Shown piece by piece: positions 1 through 12,089 of a DNA stretch of 64,000 nt; position 1 is the first letter of the stretch, and each line of letters starts with the position of its first letter. The stretch spans positions 79,754,875 to 79,818,874 of the forward strand of contig OY776121.1 of the NCBI GenBank assembly GCA_963675135.1, given 5' to 3'. The position numbers and the translations under genes were made by a program. The DNA comes from Galeopsis tetrahit (taxonomy: Eukaryota; Streptophyta; Magnoliopsida; Lamiales; Lamiaceae). The notes under the pieces were generated by a model, which was given only the letters and a program-made list of their open reading frames with translations, had not been told where the DNA came from and did not search any database.

Positions 1-35
1 CAAAAGAAAAGAAAAGAAAGCCCAAAGCAATAGCA

Positions 36-3000
36 ATGGGTAAGGTAGCAACTGCTGCGACAGCGGAGATGATGCGGAAGAAGAAGAAGGGCCGACCTTC
101 CAAGAACCCAGTTCCCTCTTCAACCCTTAATAAACCCATTAGTCTTGGCCCTAATCCCATCATTTACCGCCGATCCAATCGCCGGAACCAGAAATTCCGG
201 AATTCTCCGCCCACTGAAATTGACGACGGCGACGACGACGATGAGAGAGAGGAGAAGAAGGTTAAGCTCGTTGTTCGCTTGCCTGAGTCGGAAGAGAACA
301 ATCAGAAGCACGAGCGGCATTCTCGAGACGACGATTCGGCGTCGGAGTCGGCCTCTGATTCCGGCCCGGAGTCTGAGGATCGGCAAACGCATGCCAAGAA
401 ACGCAAGATCAATGCCGTTGATCGCGGATCTGACGACGCCGTTTCTCTCCAGGTAGAAATTTTGTGGTCTGAAACTCTGAATTTGGGAATTGAAGGAGAA
501 TTGGGTGTGTGTGCGTGTCAATTTTGGTGGAGAAATTGAATTTTTGTATGAGTTGTTCAAGTTGCTCGGAAATGAATGTTTTCTATTTTGGGAATTCGGC
601 TTTTTTGAGAAAAAAAATTGCGGGATATTTTCTTCGTGGATGTTATTTGAAGGGGTTTTGGGATTTCGCGCGGAAAAAAGGTTTTCCTCTTTTCTCTGGA
701 TGCTCTGACTTCTGAAGATCTGGAGTGGGGTGCTGTGTGTTTTGACCCAGTCAAATTGTCTATCAATGCTTTGTTGAAAAAAATAAAAAAATGTGTTTAT
801 TTATTTCCTTTTTCCCCTTGTAAAGAAATCCTCTGTTTTTGCATGAATCTATTTTCTATTAGTTTCCATATATTGTATACACATATACACGTGCATGAAT
901 TTCTTTCTATGGATTAGTGTTGTTAATTTGTTTTGGTTTAATTTATGTAGACATTTGTGTGTGCTTTTATTTAAAGAATTGGGCCTTGAAAAAGGTTCAG
1001 GTTTGTCTTTACTGTGAGTTGATTATTGTTCTCCAGTTACAGTACCAGTATTTTCTTATCTGTACTTGCTGTTGTTCATTAACTTCCTATCTGCTGGCCC
1101 CTCTTCATTTTCACCCTCATTCTTGATGGTTTTATGGAATTTGAGATGATGATTATTGTGTTGTCAATAATGATGATTTATTGATATCTGCAGGAACAAA
1201 AGGCTTTGAAAGCGACAGACACTTCTGTACATGGTTCTAATCTCAAACCTTGATATTGATTTTGGAATAAAAAGAAAAATATAACTTCTTTTCAGTTTTG
1301 AAAAATTGTGAATGGAATTTGTGGTTTAATATGATTTGGTGATTTTCCAATTTAATTTTGTGTGGACAGGGTTGCCATTGGAGTCTGGTCCCACTACACC
1401 TTTGCCAGACAAAAAGTTGTTGGTCTTCATTCTTGACAGGCTTCAAAAGTATGTGTGTCATTCTACATACCCCCTTTTCATCCCTCTTAGATATTATTTA
1501 TTCCATTTAATTATTCCCTCTCGCACTGTTGTTCTGTGTTTGGGTTTTCTAATGTCCATTTGATAGCGATAGTGTTGTTTTCTTGGACTTTTGTTAATTG
1601 CAGGAAGGACGCTTATGGGGTCTTTTCTGAGCCTGTGGATATCAATGATGTAATGACAAGTTCATATATGAATGATGATACGGGGTTTTACGTTATTTGT
1701 AGCTTATATGAAGTTAATTTTCTGTGCAGTTGCCTGATTATTTTGAGATAATAAAGAAACCCATGGATTTTGGGACTGTGAGGAAAAAACTCCATAGCAA
1801 TGCTTATAAATGTTTGGAAGAATTGGAGGTTAGTTCTGAATTATATACTATGCCACTCTTTAAAATTGACAGCAGTTTGCTCAAATTTATTTGAACTTGT
1901 TATAAATGGATAAGATGTTGGTGTGTACATTGTAAAGAAATGAGGCCCTTCTCTTTCTTTGCAGATTGTGTTATTTCCTGAATTATTTTTGGTTATACAA
2001 GTGTTGGGCCTTTAATCTTGGGAAGGCAATCCTTAGGCTAGTTTTACAGCTTTGTGGTTATAGATTGTGGAGTTGTTATTGTGACCCATTATCATTATTT
2101 ATCATGATTGTTATGTTATTTTATGGTATGATGTAACTTCATTATATAACTTTTTTGAGGATAAATGGTGTATGTGGGGGGTGAATGGCATAATTAACAC
2201 CTCAATAATCTTTTGCTGAAGAAGCTGCAGAATATATGTTAGACGTCTTGAGTATGTGATTGTGAATATTTCTGCTGTATGTGACTTGCAGAGCAAGATC
2301 TGCTGAAGGTTATCTGGTTGAAAATTTCAATATTGAGTTATATGTGCCAAGGATAAAAATTAAAGGAAAAATATAGTATCAGAGATGTTAACCAATTAAA
2401 TAAATTATGAATAAGGTGCATTGATAAGTACTGGGATGCGCTTTTGATTGTAGTATTACATAGTGTTTAATATCTGAAAAATGCCAATGTTTCGATTCCC
2501 CTTTGGATCTTGGTTCCAAACTTGCCACTGATATCTGATAGTGTAGGTTGATCTTGGTTTCATTAGATTATTTAGTAGTTGTGGAAATAGATGCTGATGT
2601 TTCTGTTGATTATGACTCCAGGCTGATGTGTTTTTAATATGTAATAATGCGATGCTGTACAATGCTCGAGATACCGTGTACCATCGTCAGGTTAGTATGG
2701 TCTTTTTTACATATTTCATCACTGTATTTAGAATCTGCCTTCTCATCTAAACAAAGGGTTACTTCAGGCAAGGTCTATACTAGAGCTCGCAAAGCGAGAC
2801 TTTGAGAATCTGAGGCATGAAGGCGACAATGGTGAACCACAGCCTAAGGTTGTTCGAAGAGGTAGGCCACCAAGCAATAAGAACCAGAAGAAGTCCCTAG
2901 AAACTTCCCCAATTAATCGTGCAGATCGTGTGGGTCCCGAACCTTCATCAGCTCCACCCCTCACTAATGGAGAAGACAAGGCTACTGGATACAATCTTAG

Positions 3001-4204
3001 AAAGGCACCTGCATTAAATAGATTTCGATCTAATGACCCCTATGTGTCATCTTACCGTCCAAGAAACGGTGAATACTCCGAATGGTTGGCTGATTGGAAT
3101 GATGAATTTCCAGGTTTGTATTTGTGTGTTTGGGGCATCAAGTTCTACCTTAGGGGCAGAATCACTTTTTGTAAAAGCTGCCCCCTCGCAGCTTTTAGCT
3201 TCTGAGAATTTGCAAACACCCCTTAGTCGTCTATTAGCTTAAAAACTTGGTTAACCTTGCTTTTCTAAATGCAGCATCTATCTTACGGGCTGACATGAAA
3301 AATGGGAAAAAACAGATTATGGTGGATGAGACAAGGCGTGATACCTATAGACAGTTCCATTCTGCAAACAATTCACCCTTTGGAGATGCAAAGCTGTTGA
3401 TACCGGTACGTATAAACCTAATTATGTTCGTAACATGACTTGGGTTATAAGTTATTTTTCGTCGTATTGATCTCCATCTGTTTGAACTTACAGGTAGGTC
3501 TTCAGGAGCCCCTTAGTTATGCTAGAAGCCTAGCTAGATATGCTGCAAATCTTGGGCCAATTGCTTGGAAAGTTGCAGCCCGGAAAATAGAGTATGTTGT
3601 ACCTCCAGGCGTACAATACGGTCCGGGATGGGTGGGTGACAACGGGGAGCCTTCATCAAATAGCTCGGCTGCTGATTGTAATTCAAACAAACATGTAACT
3701 CCATCGACTTCTGGTTTAAGTTCTGGTGTTATATTTGGGCCATCTGAAGCAATGGTGGAAGCTGTTAGGAAACTCAACAGCCAGAACGAACTAGGCTTAC
3801 AAGGTGAAGCTTCGTCCTGGAAAACAACACCATTTCCTCAGGTTCAGCAAAGACTTATGTATAGTCAGAGAAACGGGCTTCCTGGAATGTTTGGGTACGA
3901 TGCATCTGGAGTAGGGCCCGTATCCAGAAACGAGCTCTCTTATCCATCGCCTATGAACCAAGAGGAAGCTAAATTGCAGGAAAATTGGAGTAACCCACAA
4001 CAGGGATATCCTTCTTTACAAGGAGAAGCTAAAATGTGGAGTTTTGGCAACGTGGGCTGGCTGGGAATGACAGGTCAGCAAAATCGGAGTCTTCAGGGGC
4101 CGCCGGATTTGAACGTGAGAGTTTCCCCGAGTTCTTCTAGCTTACAGATTGGTTCACCTCAGCAGCAGCAGCAGCAGCAGCCAGATTTGGTGTTACAACT
4201 CTGA
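36..4204 (+). CDS. Bromodomain protein, BRD1/BRD2/BRD13-type SWI/SNF (BAS complex) subunit; 9 exons
   Basis: Predicted acetyl-lysine reader in the nucleus; Arabidopsis relatives are subunits of BAS-class SWI/SNF remodelling complexes (family knowledge). I read the exons as 36-452, 1194-1233, 1370-1448, 1604-1649, 1730-1828, 2622-2690, 2768-3113, 3275-3405 and 3494-4204. All introns are GT/AG, the phases join without a stop, and the product is 645 aa. A basic GRP (AT-hook-like) motif lies near residue 19. The bromodomain spans about residues 155-265, with the conserved LPDY at 195-198 and the acetyl-lysine-binding Asn at 241 in YNA. A second AT-hook core GRP is at 282-284. The conserved C-terminal half contains YARSLARYAANLGPIAWK. 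The protein ends in seven Gln followed by PDLVLQL, a tail I recall as typical of this family. The start is the first ATG, directly after an A-rich leader; the promoter lies left of the window. Exon calls are by eye and could be off by a few bases at the small exons 2-4. Confidence 0.9.
3150..3223. mobile_element. MITE remnant in intron 7 of the bromodomain gene
   Basis: The right part of this intron contains CACTTTTTGTAAAAGCTGCC and ends TTTGCAAACACCCCT. This matches the 123-bp MITE at 50602-50724 in the right terminus and inner body. The left terminus is not clear, so this is a degraded copy. It makes up nearly half of the 161-nt intron. Confidence 0.5.
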
Positions 4205-4608
4205 TGAGTGATTTAAGGTTTCCATTTTTGGAAAGGGGGTAGCACATTTTGTGTTGTTCATTAGGGATTCAAAAAGTCCAACTTAGGTAATCAAATCATG
4301 AGGAGTTGATGGTCGTCGATAGAGGAGTTTAGGTGGAGAGAGAGGGAGAGCTCTCTCTGTACATTTGATGTATCTAATTTTAAGTGATTATCTTAGTTTA
4401 AACTACAGGTTATTATTACTGTAATATTTCAAACTTTAATTATAGGACTGGAAAAAAGATATCATGAAAAGTTATTGCGGCCTCTCGATTTTGGAGGGTG
4501 ACTTTATTGGCTAAATATTTTGGCATACATAACATTTATGTTGTGTTTGTTAGTGGTTAATTGTTTGCTCTTGCTAATCTTATTTGTGTTGATAGTAAAA
4601 ATATACTA
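4205..4608 (+). other. 3' UTR and downstream spacer of the bromodomain gene
   Basis: This stretch follows the TGA. It contains a GA-rich segment and AT-rich sequence with several possible plant polyadenylation signals. No coding sequence was seen. Confidence 0.5.
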
Positions 4609-4856
4609 CTCCCCTTTGTTTGAACTTATTTCTTATTCGTTCGTCCCATAATTGTTTGCACTTTTCAAAAAAGATTTTTTTTTATAAATCCGACCCTCAC
4701 AATATTTACATAAAATATCATTACTTTTACCCTCAATTCAATCATTTATTTTATTTTATTCATAAAAGTTTATAAAATTATCCATCAACCCTTCACTTAT
4801 TACACATTTTTCTTAGTTTGTTTGTCCACAAAGTGATGCAAACAGTCTCGGAGGGG
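4609..4856. mobile_element. Stowaway-like MITE (degenerate)
   Basis: It starts CTCCCCTTTG and ends CGGAGGGG, with TA on both sides. The outer ends are inverted (CTCCCC against GGGGAG) and the inside is AT-rich and noncoding, as in Tc1/mariner-type MITEs. It is more diverged than the other copies in this window. Confidence 0.5.
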
Positions 4857-5083
4857 TATGTTTCTTTTGAGACTTTGGAAGAGTGAGATTTTGTTGTGTA
4901 TCAAATCAATGTTTCATAGTGATTTTGTTGTGTTGAATTTTATGAAATTATGTATGTAGACATATTTTATAGTAGTAAATGTAAAAGTTAGAATTTTAAA
5001 TTGCAAAATAGAAGTTTCATATATTAGAGGATCTCATTCGAATTTTGACCCTTTTTTTATATTTTCTATTTATTAATTTAATA

Positions 5084-5294
5084 CTCCATCCGTCCGCCTA
5101 TAAGTTTCCAGTTACTTTTTGGCACATAGATTAAGAAAAATAATTAAATAATAGATATAGTACAAGTGATGTGATTGAAAGAAGGAGAGAGATAGAGAGA
5201 AAAAGTAAGATATAAAGTGATGTGTAAGAAAAAGTATTTACCAAAAAGGGTATGACAGACAAAAATGGTAAAATGGGAAGCTTGTCGGAGGGAG
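5084..5294. mobile_element. Stowaway MITE
   Basis: The left end CTCCATCCGTCCGCC and right end GGAGGGAG are terminal inverted repeats flanked by the TA target duplication. The body is shared, in inverted orientation, with the copies at 50434, 51323, 54828 and 57897 (a conserved GA-rich block and an ACAAGTGATGTGATTG block). The length of 211 bp is normal for the class. Confidence 0.85.
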
Positions 5295-6608
5295 TAATAA
5301 TGTAAAAAAACCAATTACTACTATAATATATCAATTAAAGAGAAGAAAAAAGCCGTGAAACCCTTCCTCCAACCCAAATTGAAAACCCTACTACACCCGA
5401 CGCAAGGCTGGTCCTCCATGGCCCACTCCCACCTTCGGTCCTCCCCGCGGCCCACCTCCACCCTCCATATAATTTTTGTTTGTTGAGGTTTTGCAGGATT
5501 AATCTTGCAATACCTTTTTAATACGGATTATTACAGAAACGGAGGGAGGGAGGGCGGGCGGGCAAAATGAAATCTTGAAATTTATGAGTTTTCTTTCTTT
5601 GGATAAAAAAATAGTTAAGGAAAAAAAAGGAGTGGTGATAATTATGCGTGTTATACTGTTATAGTTGGTGATTTGTTAATAATCCTCACACATTTTGATC
5701 ATCCCTCCCTTTCATACAAAATCAATTGAATTATATTACTTCTTTTTCAACTTCTTTAAACATAAATAATTTCCCAATTGTTGTCTTATTTCTGCAGGTT
5801 ATTGAATTACTATTTCTATTTATTTTATTTCATTTTCACTAAAATATTGATCTTTTTAATTATAAAATAAACTGGGCCAGACTGGGTCTCGTATTTACAG
5901 ACCGCAACCGGCCCGGCCGACCCGATAAAAATGTGTGGCCTGATGGGCCAGCCCGTCCCGACCCATTTGACAGTCCTACTTCCAGCCTCCGTCACCCACC
6001 ACTTTTGACCGTCTGCCGCTACACAAACAATGCTTGAAATTAAAAAAAAAAAAATCGACAAATCAGAGTTGACCATATGCTCTATTATCGACAAACTGTA
6101 GTCGACATTAATGTATATGGTTGACCTAAAATTGTCGAAATTTAAAAATAAAAAAATATGAAAGTTGGGGCAAGAGACAAAAGAAGAAAGAAAAATAAAT
6201 AAATTACATATATTTGCGCAGCCGGCCAGCGACTTGGAGGGGTGTGGCGGGACGGAGCAACAAAAAAAATATACTCCGTAATAAAGAAGAGAGGAAAAAA
6301 AAAGAGAGAAAGCAGAGGAGGGGCAGGGAGCGGGCAACAGAAAAAAGAAACAGAAGAAAAAAAAGAGGGAGAGGAAGGGGGCAGTGGTCGGGCGAGTGGG
6401 GTGGGAAAAAAGACGGAAATTTTCAAGGTTTGTGTTGTTTTTGACATTTTGAATAAGATAAATTATGGCTTGGACGTGTGTTTAGTAAAGAAATTTTATA
6501 AAGGAAAAAGTCATTTAGACAATTTGTGGGGAGTGCATCAATCAAGAGAGTATGTTTATCAAAGATGAAGGTGCAAATAGTCGTAATCAATCAAGATTGT
6601 AATTTAAT
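5295..6608. other. Intergenic, degenerate repeats; no gene seen
   Basis: About 1.3 kb without credible coding sequence. 5340-5480 is C-rich and resembles gene leader sequence but has no ORF. 5868-5985 contains the GGGCCAG / GGCCCGGCC / TGGGCCAGCCCG pattern often seen in non-autonomous hAT-like repeats. 6056-6137 is an imperfect palindrome with GTTGACC repeated in both arms. 6280-6420 is purine-rich low complexity, which explains the long overlapping ORFs there. Confidence 0.5.
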
Positions 6609-6747
6609 ACACATTATATATGAATAACACTTTAATAAAAATAAAACTTGCGGCTTCTTCTTTTCTCCATGACAGAAAAAGCAGTGGAGAAGAGAAGAAG
6701 CATCTACTTTTATTTTTATTAAAGCGTTATTCATATAATTTAATGTG
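6609..6747. repeat. Long foldback (hairpin) sequence
   Basis: Arms 6609-6670 and 6684-6747 are inverted copies. Both contain CTTTAATAAAAATAAAA, TATGAATAAC and GCTTCTTCT in the same order on opposite strands. The loop is about 13 nt (GACAGAAAAAGCA). This is either a foldback MITE or an inverted repeat able to give hairpin RNA. No TIR class could be assigned. Confidence 0.7.
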
Positions 6748-6819
6748 AAAAATAATAATAAAAAAATGTGTAGTTTGATGTGGTGAGCTCCGACAAGTTA
6801 TGTTATTGATGACTGGTCA

Positions 6820-7076
6820 CAAAATAAAAAATATTAAATTACAACACGATGAAAAATTGATTTTTTTTTATAATAATCGTGAAGATCGTGAATAAATTGA
6901 TATTAAGACTAAAGTGGTGTATAATAATCATAGAATTACCCCTTTTTTAATAAACATATATTTTAATAATAATCGTGAAGATCGTGAATAAACACATGGA
7001 GTGTGATGGTGGCTTTATGAAATGTGGTTGCTAGTTTGTGGTTTGTGGGTCAAAATAAGAATATGTATCAGGGGAA
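6820..7076. repeat. Segmental duplication copy A, left part
   Basis: It contains TTTTTATAATAATCGTGAAG, a second GTGAAGATCGTGAATAAA and TGGTTGCTAGTTTGTGGTTT. These correspond in order to 34300-34475 (copy B) with moderate divergence. Copy A continues at 15985 on the other side of the LINE insertion. Confidence 0.65.
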
Positions 7077-7109
7077 TGAGGTCAAAGAAGCGTTTTGGGT
7101 ATGAATCCG

Positions 7110-7504
7110 AATAAGACTCCGGGTCCGGACGACTTTAACGTTAGATTCTATCAATAATGTTGGGATATGGTGGGACAAGAAATTACCAAGAATGCTCTTG
7201 GTATCTTGAATGACGGAGCAAATATAGGGGAGTGGAACAAAACGCTCATCACACTTATCCCCAAAAATAAAACGCCATCGACGGTGAATGACTATCGACC
7301 AATCAGCCTTAGCAATGTGAGTTACCGAATTGTGGCAAAAGTCATTTCAAATCGTCTCAAGAGTGTATTCCCCAAGATTATTGACGAGAATCAAAGCGCT
7401 TTTATCCAAGGAAGACAATTTTTTGACAACATCTTGCTTAGTTACGAATGTATGCACTAGCTTCGTCATAACAAGAGCAAAGGAGGATATGCGGTGGCAA
7501 AGTT
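7110..7504 (+). pseudogene. LINE reverse transcriptase, N-terminal fragment
   Basis: It encodes finger and palm N-terminal motifs of an L1-type RT: LITLIPK, NDYRPISLSNVSYRIVAK and NQSAFIQGRQ. The frame breaks near 7460 and continues in another frame with KGGYAVAKLDM up to the Copia insertion point. The next codons (SKAYDRVEWSFL) are found at 13588, so the two parts were once contiguous. Confidence 0.88.
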
Positions 7505-7509
7505 GGATA

Positions 7510-8226
7510 TGTTGGTTAATAGATTACCAACAATGGCTTACAAAGTAATATAAACGAAAAATAAAAGACAGTAAATAAAATTACAATGTCTTCGAAATCT
7601 TCAACTTTCCAAAAAATTCAGCTTTCTACTTTGAGCAGCTTCTTGGAATGGCAGGTCCAGAAAGAGAAGAAACAGCACTGTAGAGAGACATAAAAGTTAG
7701 GGAAAAGAGCACGAGCAACACCGCAGCGTACAAAGCTCCGACGAACTTTAGAGCTCTAAAAATATAGATGGGCCCCAAACCCAAGCCCAAAGTCCAATTG
7801 CGAAGATCCAAGGCCCACGGACCCGGACCCGCCGCGGCGCGGCTCGGCATGGTACGGCCGGGCGGGCGGGCGAGCGGTGCGCGCATGCGTGTGGCTAATT
7901 GAATGGTTCAATAGTCACTACAATTTGAACTCTCTTAACTAACTCCTATTAATAAGGAGGAGATTAATTCTCACATTTATCAATGTGTGATAGTTATTAA
8001 CACTAATCCCAACGCATCACTTCGTCTTAATATTCATACATTAATTTCTCACTCACCGAAATTCGATTTTGAGATTTTAAATATACTACGATCATCTACT
8101 CCGAGAGTAGAACGATCCTATAACATTTAATTCCTAAGAAAATTAAATATTCATGTCCTCAAATAATTGATTAATTAATAATCAATTAAATATTAAGAAA
8201 TCGAATAAAACCCAATTTCTCCAACA
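7510..8226 (-). repeat. 3' LTR of the minus-strand Copia element
   Basis: 717 bp, TG...CA. The polypurine tract is read on the minus strand as CATGTGGGGGAT just inside 8226. About 7738-8226 matches the right LTR from 'TTTAGAGCTCTAAAAATATA' onward, including a GC-rich block near 7825-7890. Compared with the right LTR it lacks roughly 370 bp (12745-13115), including the TATA box, and has about 190 bp of its own at 7512-7700. Confidence 0.75.
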
Positions 8227-8779
8227 ATCCCCCACATGAGTGGAAATTACCACCTATAATCATGCAGACTCGCAATCCAATTCGATTGAGACACTATTGC
8301 ATCCGGAAAGGTGGCTTGTGACCTTGAACCCTCCGTAGTCAAACACTATCGAGTACACTGGCGGCTTAGTGGACTTGATGCCTTGAACTACTCCTCCTTA
8401 GTGTGCACTTAAATAAAGGTGCTGACACAACAACGTCTCAAACATGTTTCGTTCTCACGTTTTTGTCCATTTCGGCCATGGACACCCTTTGAGTTCATAA
8501 GTGCTATTTATGAAGCGGCCCCACTTCTCACTTATATAGGTGGACTCCCATATTGAGTATCCTGCAATACTCTACCTCCCGGAGGTCTTTGGGAACCATT
8601 AAAAGTCATAGACTTAGCCTTACCACAAATCTTACGGGACAACACTTGGTGTTGTGCTTTTCTAAGGAATGGTTTGAATAACCAAGTGTTCCAACTCAAC
8701 ATTCACAGCTTAGTTTTCCCATTGAACCAAGTTCTTGGGATCTCCAGTCAACATGGTTGGGTTACCACTGTTTCAGCTG

Positions 8780-9814
8780 TTACTTTGTGGGTTTTAAACC
8801 CATTCCTTCTAGCAACTTATTCATCTGATCTTGGTTTATTCCTTTCGTAAGCGGATCCGCTATATTGTCTTTTGACCTTACATAGTCAATTGACATCACA
8901 CCACTCGAGATCAGATGTCTAACAGAATTATGTCGACGACGTATGTGTCTCGACTTTCCGTTATACATGTCGTTCAAAGCCCTGCCAATGGTGGCTTGAC
9001 AGTCACAGTGTACCATCATAGTAGACACGGGTTTGTTCCAACATGGAATGTCCTCGAGGAAGTTTCGAAGCCACTCGGCTTCTTCACCAGCTTTATCCAA
9101 AGCTATGAATTCTGATTCCATCGTGGACCGGGCAATACAAGTCTGTTTCGTTGATCTCCACGATACGACAGCACCTCTAATAGTGAACACATATCCACTA
9201 GTGGAAAATGACTCATTCGTGTCAGAGATCCAATTGGTGTCACTGTACCCTTCAAGTACCGCCGGAAACCTTGTGTAGTGAAGCCCATAGTCAATAGTGT
9301 ACTTTAAGTACCTAAGGACCCTTCTAAGAGCCTTCCAGTGCACTTTATTTGGATTGCTAGTGAATCTACTCAACTTGTTCACTGAACAGGCAAGATCCGG
9401 GCGTATACAGTTTGTAATATACATCACACTTCCTATGATTCTTGCATATTCAAGTTGTGCAACCGGATCGCCTTGATTCTTGCTCAAGTGTACATTGAGC
9501 TCCATGGGCGTCTTGACAGGTGGATAATTAAAGGCATTGAACTTCTTTAACACACTCTCTACATAGTGAGATCGTGTCAAGGAGATTCCATTAGTCTTTC
9601 TCTCGATCTTGATTCCTATAATCACATCAGCCAATCCCACGTCTTTCATATCAAAACTGCGTTTTAACATGGTCTTTGTTTCCATGATCATGGCATTGCT
9701 ACTGCCCATGATCAGCATGTCGTCCACATAAAGACACATAATGACAAATCCTTTTGGTGTATTTTTCACATACACACATTTGTCACATTCGTTTATCTTG
9801 AAGCCATTGGACAA
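8780..9814 (-). pseudogene. Copia reverse transcriptase (C-terminal part) and RNase H
   Basis: A 344-codon open frame with RT motif YVDDMLIMGSS near residue 30, then GLADVIIGIKI, PDLACSVNKLSRF and the RNase H signature (GYSDTNW, STMESEFIALDKAGEEAEWL, DNIADPLTKG). A stop at 9840 separates it from the preceding RT piece (9839-10033). It is part of a decayed element; product use is unlikely. Confidence 0.88.
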
Positions 9815-9838
9815 CGTGGTTTCATCAAACTTCAGATG

Positions 9839-10169
9839 TCACTGCTTTGGAGCTTGCTTAAGTCCATACAGTGATCGAACAAGTCTACACACCTTTTTCT
9901 CATTGTCAGGTGCAATAAACCCTTCACGTTGATCCATATATATTTCTTCAACAAATTCCCCATTTAAGAACGCAGTCTTAACATCCATTTGATGAATCTC
10001 GAGATTGTGCAAGGCAACAATCGCAATTAACACACGAATGGATGTAATCCTCGTAACTGGGGAATATGTATCAAAGAAATCATACCCTTCTTTTTGTCAA
10101 AAGCCCTTTGCTACCAAACGAGCTTTATACTTGTCAATTGATCCATCTGCTTTGTATTTTCTTCTAAGG
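9839..10169 (-). pseudogene. Copia reverse transcriptase, central fragment
   Basis: It encodes HQMDVKTAFLNGEFVEEIYM and SLYGLKQAPKQ, the conserved Copia RT block with its first catalytic Asp (DVKTAF). Upstream the minus strand gives RRKYKADGSIDKYKARLVAKG-type sequence up to the solo LTR insertion at 10169. One or more small breaks are present between 10033 and 10169. Confidence 0.82.
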
Positions 10170-11485
10170 TGTTGGGATATGAATCCTAGACAAGTCCTAC
10201 ATGATGAATAAAAGATAAAGATAAAGTTTTGATAAGCCAAAAGTAGTTTGAATTTTTCTAAGTGTTGACTTATCTAGTCTAGTCAAGTTGAAGTCATCTT
10301 GAACAAGATCAGTAGAGTTCACATGAAAAGACAAGTATTGTTTACAGTTCAAAAGACAAGTACTTATAAATTGATATCGTATTATTACTTCATATGTGTT
10401 TATATTAACTGATTAGATTGTTATTGAGCTATGGATAATTATTGTATAGAGCTCATAATTTTGAATGTAATAGATAGATTGTCTGTATAGTTTTAAGTTG
10501 ACTAAGCTGCAAGCTTAAAGTAATGTAATAGTCTTGTTAGGATTAGATGATAGGACCAGTTTAGTTCTATTGAAGACTACTGAAGAAGTGTACTGCGCAA
10601 GACAAGGAGACCAGACTAGACAAGAAGAGAAGACAAGTCTACTGAAGACAAGTGCGCATACAAGATTCAACAAAGACAATTTGAAGTTAGTTATTCAAAA
10701 CGCGTGAAAAGATAAGGATTACAAAGTTAGTTAGAAATAACTACTTAAACAAGAAACGCGTGGAAGGATAAGAAGATTCAGTTGGAAGTTAGTTTTCAAG
10801 AAGAATTGGTTACAACTAACTAAGTTCTTGAAATTGGAAGTCTATAAATACCTCAAGGTGTTTATAATTTTAGGACTACTGAAAAAAACTATTGAAGCGT
10901 TATTGAAGATTCAAGTGAAGAAATTACTCTCAGAGATTGAAGTTCAGAAAGAAGCTACGCAAGACAAGTGAAGAACAAGAAGGCTACTACTGAACGAAGA
11001 GAAGTTTTATTTTTGTTTACTGTTTCAAGCTGCTAGTTACTTGTAAAATAACTAGTTAGATCGAAGAGGCACTTGATAGTGTTGTCGAGAAGATCTAAGT
11101 CTTATTTCTTGGGACTTAAAGCTACAAGAACATATTACTCCATTGGACGAGTTAATAAGAATATCACAACTGGGTTGTGAGAGTGGATGTAGACAAGTTG
11201 TCGAACCACTATAAATCGTTTGTGTTGTTTACTTTACTGTTTTGTTGGTTTTAATTGATTAATTGTTTAATTGCTTAAATACATGTCTAAACTAGACTAG
11301 TTGAGTATAGAACAGAGTTCTCGAATTTTGAAGATTGAGTATAAACTTTAATTGGGCTCATTGTTAATTTCGTATTCCGCACATTGTAATTCTGATATAT
11401 CAAAAGATTTTTGAAAAGTCTATTCACCCCCCTCTAGACATTTTCACTAGCTTACTCGATATTAACTCAACTTTCGGGACCTACA
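10170..11485. mobile_element. Solo LTR (1,316 bp) nested in the Copia RT region
   Basis: Starts TGTTGGGATATG, ends GGGACCTACA, and is flanked by perfect 5-bp duplications TAAGG (10165-10169 and 11486-11490). There is no ORF, PBS or PPT inside. It has an LTR promoter-like TATA box (TCTATAAATA, 10841-10850) and the CCCCCCTCTAGAC block near 11430 that is typical near the end of plant Copia LTRs. Removing it and one TSD restores an uninterrupted match of the RT reading frame on both sides. Recombination between the two LTRs of a full element is the usual origin. Confidence 0.85.
10841..10850 (+). promoter_or_regulatory. TATA box of the solo LTR
   Basis: TCTATAAATA lies about half-way into the LTR in the + orientation, followed after about 190 bp by purine-rich leader sequence. 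The position fits an LTR U3/R promoter. No activity can be judged from sequence. Confidence 0.4.
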
Positions 11486-11490
11486 TAAGG

Positions 11491-12047
11491 ATCCACTTGC
11501 ATCCTAAGGTATTGCAACCTCTAGGGAGATCAACCAACTCCCACGTATTGTTCTGCAGAATAGAATCAATTTCGCTATTAATAGCTTCTTGCCAGAATGG
11601 TGCATCTGGTCTTGACAGAGCTTCCTTGATAGACTTTGTTTCATCTTCAATTACATAAGTAATAAAGCCAGGACCATAAGTTTTTGCAATCTTTGCTCTT
11701 TTGCTGTGTCTCAGTTCTTCTTGCTCTTGAGTTGAAGAACTAACAGCTTCTGTTTCTATGTGAGATCTCTTATTTTCATGTCTCACATCATCTTTCTCTT
11801 TATTAGGATAGACATTTTCAAAGAATTTTGCATTCCTTGATTCTATCATAGTTCCTTCTGACATGTCAGGTATTTCTGATTTATGAATCAGAAACCTATA
11901 AGCACTACTGTTAAGTGCATATCCTACAAAGATACAATCGACTGGTTTAGGGTCAATTCTTACTTGTTTAGGAGCAGGCACTTCAACCTTTGCTAAACAC
12001 CCCCACACTTTAAGGTATTTGTAGGATAATTTCTGTTTTTTCCACAT
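11491..12047 (-). pseudogene. Copia integrase C-terminal region and start of RT
   Basis: An open frame with the post-integrase Copia motifs LKVWGCLAKV and DCIFVGYALNSSAYRF, an acidic linker, then WQEAINSEIDSI and NTWELVDLPRG leading into the RT (GCKWI). The frame is cut by the solo LTR insertion just after GCKWI. A stop near 12090 separates it from the integrase core. Confidence 0.85.
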
Positions 12048-12089
12048 TTCATAAGGTGCCAGATCCTTTGTTTTGTGTGGAATTTTGTT

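Noticed and set aside
6270..6285. TACTCCGTA words (also near 40886 and 55722) as Stowaway ends.
   Set aside because: They occur singly without an inverted partner or TA-flanked element.
5825..6568. Several 76-170-codon ORFs on both strands.
   Set aside because: The sequence is purine/pyrimidine-biased low complexity and TE-like; the frames reflect a lack of stop codons, not protein-like composition.
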